DNA of 9,330 nt from Deltaproteobacteria bacterium (GTDB lineage: Bacteria > Desulfobacterota > DSM-4660 > Desulfatiglandales > HGW-15): the NCBI GenBank assembly GCA_016932235.1, contig JAFGDF010000140.1, forward strand, positions 1 through 9,330, read 5' to 3'. Every line of letters starts with the position of its first letter. Position 1 is the first letter of the stretch. A program made the translations under genes and the position numbers. This document shows, one piece after another, positions 6,195 to 9,330 of this stretch. Below the pieces are notes generated by a model that searched no databases, was not told the origin of the DNA, and worked only from the letters and a program-made list of their open reading frames with translations.

Positions 6195-7574
6195 GTGAAA
6201 CGACTTATTCACTTCGTCATGCTTTTTTTGTTTATTATGCTTCCGACGCCGCTGTTTGCCTTTCCTACTGTATTTCCACACGGCACAACCATCTTCAAAC
6301 CTGATAAGACCTTTAGCGGCTATACGATCCTTACCACTGAAGGAAATCAGACAATCCTGATTGACATGAACGGGAATGTCGTCCATCACTGGAAAAATCT
6401 GTGCGACGAAGAACACCCCGCAAAGATACTCCCGGGAGGATATGCCATGGGGGCGACAGGAAAACGGGGGAGGATCCTGGGCCATGAGGAATCCAATGAC
6501 CTTTCCGTGGTGGATTGGGATGGAAACATAATCTGGACCTATAAAATGGCCGGCGTTCATCACGACTTTCAGAGAGAAGGCAACCCTGTCGGATACTATG
6601 TGCCGGGTATGGATTCTTATATAGATAAGGGTAAGACCCTTATACTTTCACATCTGGTCGTTGAGAATAACAAGATAAGCGATAAACAGCTCTATGACGA
6701 TATTATCATTGAGGTGGACTATAGCGGAAAAGAGATATTCAGATGGCTGGCCAGCGATCATATAAATGAAATGGGCTTTGATAAAATATCCAGGATTGTG
6801 ATGTATCGTTACCCCAATTATACGATGACCAGAACGCCTGGTGTTGTCGGAGGAGATTGGATCCATGTGAATACCGCGTCCTGGCTTGGACCCAATAAGT
6901 GGTATGATCAGGGAGACAAACGTTTTCATCCTGACAACATCATTTATGATGGACGTCAGACCAATACGGCCGGAATCATCGATAGAGAAACCGGTAAAAT
7001 AGTGTGGCATCTGGGCCCGGAATTTGAATCAACAAAGGCCCTGAGAAAAATCGGTCCGATCATCGGTCTCCACCACGCCCATATGATCCCGAAAGGTCTG
7101 CCGGGTGAGGGGAATATCCTTGTTTTTGACAATGGCGGATATGGAGGATTTGGCGCTCCTAATCCCGGGGCGCCCGATGGTGTGAATAATGTGAAGAGAG
7201 ATTATTCCAGGGTTCTTGAAATGAACCCTGTAACCCTTGAGATTATATGGGAATATAACGCCAATAAGGCAGGAAACAGGGACAGAGTCAAATTTTACAG
7301 CGATTATGTCAGTTCAGCCCAACGTCTCCCAAACGGAAACACCCTGATAACGGAAGGGGCATTTGGTCGAATCTTTGAGGTCACTCCGGATTATGAGACC
7401 GTCTGGGAGTATGTGAGTCCTTACTATGAAAAGACAGAAAATTTTAACCTGGTCTACAGGGCGTACAGGGTTCCATATGATTATGTGCCCCAATTGAAGA
7501 GACCAGAAGAGAAAGCGGTTATTCCACCTGAAAATTCAACCCTTAGACTCAAAGACCTGACGAAAGCTGAATAG
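6195..7574 (+). CDS. exported arylsulfotransferase-family (ASST) beta-propeller
   Basis: Members of this family move a sulfuryl group between phenolic compounds in the periplasm without PAPS. A signal peptide occupies residues 1-22 (cleavage near LFAF). Six repeats of a D..G..(V/I)W-type blade motif are visible: ILIDMNGNVVHHW (54-66), VVDWDGNIIW (105-114), IEVDYSGKEIFRW (172-184), IIDRETGKIVW (261-271), LEMNPVTLEIIW (341-352) and FEVTPDYETVW (394-404). They fit a six-bladed propeller. Candidate active-site residues are H122/H123 (HHDF), H224 (DWIHVN), R254 (DGRQTN) and H293/H294/H296 (HHAH). Their order and approximate spacing resemble H252, H356, R374 and H436 of the uropathogenic E. coli enzyme. 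At 459 residues it is shorter than that enzyme and has a single cysteine (C70). The start is GTG at 6195 with TAGGAGA (6183-6189) upstream. No dsb gene is adjacent. The family call is strong; sulfotransferase activity is unproven. Confidence 0.88.
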   Translation: MKRLIHFVMLFLFIMLPTPLFAFPTVFPHGTTIFKPDKTFSGYTILTTEGNQTILIDMNGNVVHHWKNLCDEEHPAKILPGGYAMGATGKRGRILGHEESNDLSVVDWDGNIIWTYKMAGVHHDFQREGNPVGYYVPGMDSYIDKGKTLILSHLVVENNKISDKQLYDDIIIEVDYSGKEIFRWLASDHINEMGFDKISRIVMYRYPNYTMTRTPGVVGGDWIHVNTASWLGPNKWYDQGDKRFHPDNIIYDGRQTNTAGIIDRETGKIVWHLGPEFESTKALRKIGPIIGLHHAHMIPKGLPGEGNILVFDNGGYGGFGAPNPGAPDGVNNVKRDYSRVLEMNPVTLEIIWEYNANKAGNRDRVKFYSDYVSSAQRLPNGNTLITEGAFGRIFEVTPDYETVWEYVSPYYEKTENFNLVYRAYRVPYDYVPQLKRPEEKAVIPPENSTLRLKDLTKAE

Positions 7575-7633
7575 GTCGTAGTTCAATGATTACTTGGAAG
7601 ATTATGAAGTGTATCTGAAGGAGGTTTTGATTA

Positions 7634-8017
7634 ATGGATTTAAAAGAAAGTCTGAAATACATATTCTGTTATCTCATTGTGGCCCTGGCGTTTCTCATGG
7701 TGGGAGATGCCTACGCGCAACATGAAGGGGGTCTTGGGATTAAAAAGGTTCACCTGAATATTGCAGACAAAGAACAGCTCATGAAGATTGATGGTATGAC
7801 AGAAGATCTCGCAAAGGCTATCATAGAATACCGCGAAAAATCGGGTTTTTTTAAAAAACCCGAAGATCTCCTCAAGGTTCCGGGCATATCAAAGGATGTG
7901 TATGAGAAATTGAATCCCCAAATTGGACCGGAGGGTGATCTTTTCTGTGTGCAAAAAGAGGGCAATGAAGATGAAGATGAAGACGAAGAGCCTATCCTGA
8001 GCCCCTCCAAGTGCTGA
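7634..8017 (+). CDS. exported helix-hairpin-helix protein, ComEA-like domain with acidic tail
   Basis: A 127-residue protein with a signal peptide (hydrophobic 11-23, cleavage after AYA at 28). A tandem helix-hairpin-helix domain (about 40-97) follows, with the ComEA-type layout: LNIADKEQLMKIDGM, then AKAIIEYREKSGFFKKPEDL, then LLKVPGISKDVYEKLNP. In ComEA this fold binds double-stranded DNA during uptake, and HHH domains generally contact the DNA backbone or other proteins. After the domain come C105, an acidic stretch (EDEDEDEE, 112-119) and a terminal cysteine (C127). An excellent ribosome binding site (AAGGAGGT, 7618-7625) supports the ATG. No other competence gene is seen. Its place between the propeller and an orphan exported protein argues for a structural or scaffold role rather than transformation, but this is inference. 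Confidence 0.88.
   Translation: MDLKESLKYIFCYLIVALAFLMVGDAYAQHEGGLGIKKVHLNIADKEQLMKIDGMTEDLAKAIIEYREKSGFFKKPEDLLKVPGISKDVYEKLNPQIGPEGDLFCVQKEGNEDEDEDEEPILSPSKC
7967..7990 (+). repeat. hexanucleotide-type GAAGAT repeat encoding the acidic tail
   Basis: About four imperfect tandem GA(A)GAT/GAC-type units encode the Glu/Asp run of the helix-hairpin-helix protein. Because the unit is six bases, slippage would change tail length by two residues without a frameshift. Confidence 0.6.
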
Positions 8018-8051
8018 TTCGATATCAACAATAAAGGGAAAACATTAAGAA

Positions 8052-9330
8052 ATGGCTTTTAATATGAAATGGCCGTTGATGGTGTTCCCGTTCGCGGCGT
8101 TGCTTTTTATGGCAGTTTTTTCCTTTGGAGATGAGAATCCCAGGGGGATGGCCCCGGTGCGGGATGCGACTTATATGCCCGATCTTGGCGGGATTCTCAA
8201 TAAGACATATCATAATCAGTATGGTCAGAAAAGGAACCTTTCGGAATGTATCGTTCTGAGGGGGAGTAAGATCAAGGAAGGTAAGGCCTATGTACCTGCC
8301 GGCGGTCTCTTTTATGCGTCGGAGACCTCCGATGATGCGGCGCCTTTCATGAGGGAGCCTTTTCTGATACTCGGTGAGCACACCTATCTGCTTCGCTCTA
8401 CCCACAAGAAGGTGATCAAGCGGAATGTTGAAGCAGAAAAGGGAGGGAAAGCGCTTTTAGATCCCTCCGGTTACCGGCTGTGGTTTGATTACGCGACGGA
8501 TCATTACGGAAAACCCTATGGTGAGTTCGCCCTAATTTCCCCTTCCGGGGCATGGCCCCATGAATGGGCCATATCCACTTCCTTTCCCAAACCGGAAGAG
8601 GCGAAGGAGATGTCGCTCCATGACGGCATTCATCCACAACTCAAATCCTTTTTTATGAGCGACACCTATCTTTACGGCCTTACAAAATTGATGGCTGAAA
8701 ATATAGATTTCGATAGCGCCCTGTTTTCCATGATTGAATATCCCACCATCGCGGTAGCCGTCTTTTCCATGGACAGGCCCTGGGTGGCGGATGTCTATCA
8801 GGAGAGTTTTCGCTGGTACGGCAACAAAAGGATATACACCTACAGGAGAGAAAACGGTGTTCTTGTGGAGATCCGAAACTGGACCGGAAAGAAGGTGCTG
8901 GCGTCCAAGCTCTTGAAACCCGCCACCCAGCAGGCATACAAGGTTGCCAATCAGGACGATTACTGCTTGACCGATTTCGACCTGGATATTCATATCGAGC
9001 TCATCGTTGATCCGGATGTCCTCAAGGGCTCGGATTTCGCGCCCTGGGCCAACGATGTGCCCTATGGGTGGACGGAGGGCACACTTTCCCTGGCGATCTA
9101 CGACGATCTCGTCCGGGTGGAAGACGGAAAGCCATGGCCGAGGGACGAGCGGTATATCGTGAGGCTTGAGGCGGACTATCAGACAGGTATGCTTAAACGG
9201 CTTGTCCTGGAGAATAAAGATCCCTTTGTTCTCAGTGATGACGACAGCGCCTTTGATGGCCCCACAAAGATTTCCGAAGTATGGGATCGAAGCTATTTCA
9301 AAGTGGTTGCGAAAGATTTTGAAGAGGAGG
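8052..9330 (+). CDS. large exported protein of unknown family, 3' end outside the window
   Basis: An open frame runs from the ATG at 8052 to the right edge without a stop: 426 codons plus one base, so the gene is 3' truncated by the window. It begins 34 bases after the helix-hairpin-helix gene. Residues 7-25 are hydrophobic (a signal peptide or membrane anchor, with possible cleavage near FSFG/DENP). I do not recognise the family. The mature part is rich in aromatic and acidic residues with alternating strand-like stretches, such as YRLWFDYATDHYGKPYGEFA (141-160), SFRWYGNKRIYTYRRENG (252-269) and DIHIELIVDPDV (312-323). A WANDVPYGWTEG segment spans 332-343. Only two cysteines occur (C66, C305). 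No heme, protease or cadherin motif is seen. The upstream AAGGGA (8034-8039) is weak and distant; an ATG at 8064 is an alternative start. Its reading frame is continuous and shares the strand and spacing of the group, so it is very likely real. Confidence 0.85.
   Translation, partial: MAFNMKWPLMVFPFAALLFMAVFSFGDENPRGMAPVRDATYMPDLGGILNKTYHNQYGQKRNLSECIVLRGSKIKEGKAYVPAGGLFYASETSDDAAPFMREPFLILGEHTYLLRSTHKKVIKRNVEAEKGGKALLDPSGYRLWFDYATDHYGKPYGEFALISPSGAWPHEWAISTSFPKPEEAKEMSLHDGIHPQLKSFFMSDTYLYGLTKLMAENIDFDSALFSMIEYPTIAVAVFSMDRPWVADVYQESFRWYGNKRIYTYRRENGVLVEIRNWTGKKVLASKLLKPATQQAYKVANQDDYCLTDFDLDIHIELIVDPDVLKGSDFAPWANDVPYGWTEGTLSLAIYDDLVRVEDGKPWPRDERYIVRLEADYQTGMLKRLVLENKDPFVLSDDDSAFDGPTKISEVWDRSYFKVVAKDFEEE

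Noticed and set aside
6177..6563. Minus-strand open frame of 128 codons at the start of the ASST gene
   Set aside because: The lysine-rich end is the complement of the signal peptide region, and the ASST frame is well supported by blade motifs.
7750..8031. Minus-strand open frame with a poly-serine run
   Set aside because: The serine run is simply the complement of the Glu/Asp repeat in the helix-hairpin-helix gene.
8025..8993. Several minus-strand open frames (about 73-153 codons)
   Set aside because: They overlap one another and the continuous + strand frame from 8052, which has an export signal and operon-like spacing.
8052..9330. Assignment of the partial exported protein to DUF1329, which occurs near receptors and degradation genes
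   Set aside because: I could not see the sequence patterns I associate with that family; size and export alone are not enough.

Overview
The window reads as a piece of a Gram-negative bacterial genome. Two features require an outer membrane: a 1035-residue TonB-dependent receptor, and a run of proteins with Sec-type signal peptides. Base composition looks intermediate (by eye, somewhat under 50% GC). Several genes use AGG/AGA heavily for arginine and have strong GGAGG-type ribosome binding sites. A Desulfobacterota-like or other deltaproteobacterial anaerobe would fit, but that is a low-confidence guess. No rRNA, tRNA, CRISPR array, intact insertion sequence or replication gene is visible. 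All supported complete or partial genes lie on the + strand.

Layout. Positions 1-285 are intergenic and hold two facing palindromic repeats (102-185, REPIN-like) and a TATAAT box. Positions 286-1850 carry two metallo-beta-lactamase-fold hydrolases joined by a TAATG stop/start overlap, so they are probably translationally coupled. Positions 1851-2417 are a 567-base intergenic stretch. It holds a post-gene hairpin, a possible short remnant of a HicA-like toxin on the minus strand, and several palindromes that look regulatory. Positions 2418-5525 encode the receptor. Positions 5526-5674 hold two strong hairpins. From 5675 to the right edge four genes follow with gaps of 28, 59 and 34 bases: a small exported protein of unknown function, an arylsulfotransferase-family beta-propeller, an exported helix-hairpin-helix protein with an acidic tail, and an exported protein of no recognised family that runs off the window (8052 to beyond 9330).

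How the parts may fit. The receptor would import a ligand across the outer membrane using TonB energy. The four genes downstream all encode products predicted to leave the cytoplasm, and they sit close enough to be one operon. This suggests a cell-envelope module: receptor, periplasmic sulfuryl-transfer-type propeller, small HHH protein and two orphan proteins. The substrate cannot be read from the sequence. The two cytoplasmic hydrolases upstream probably form a separate unit, because a long intergenic region with its own signals separates them from the receptor. The receptor's arginine codon use differs from its neighbours, which is compatible with acquisition from another lineage.
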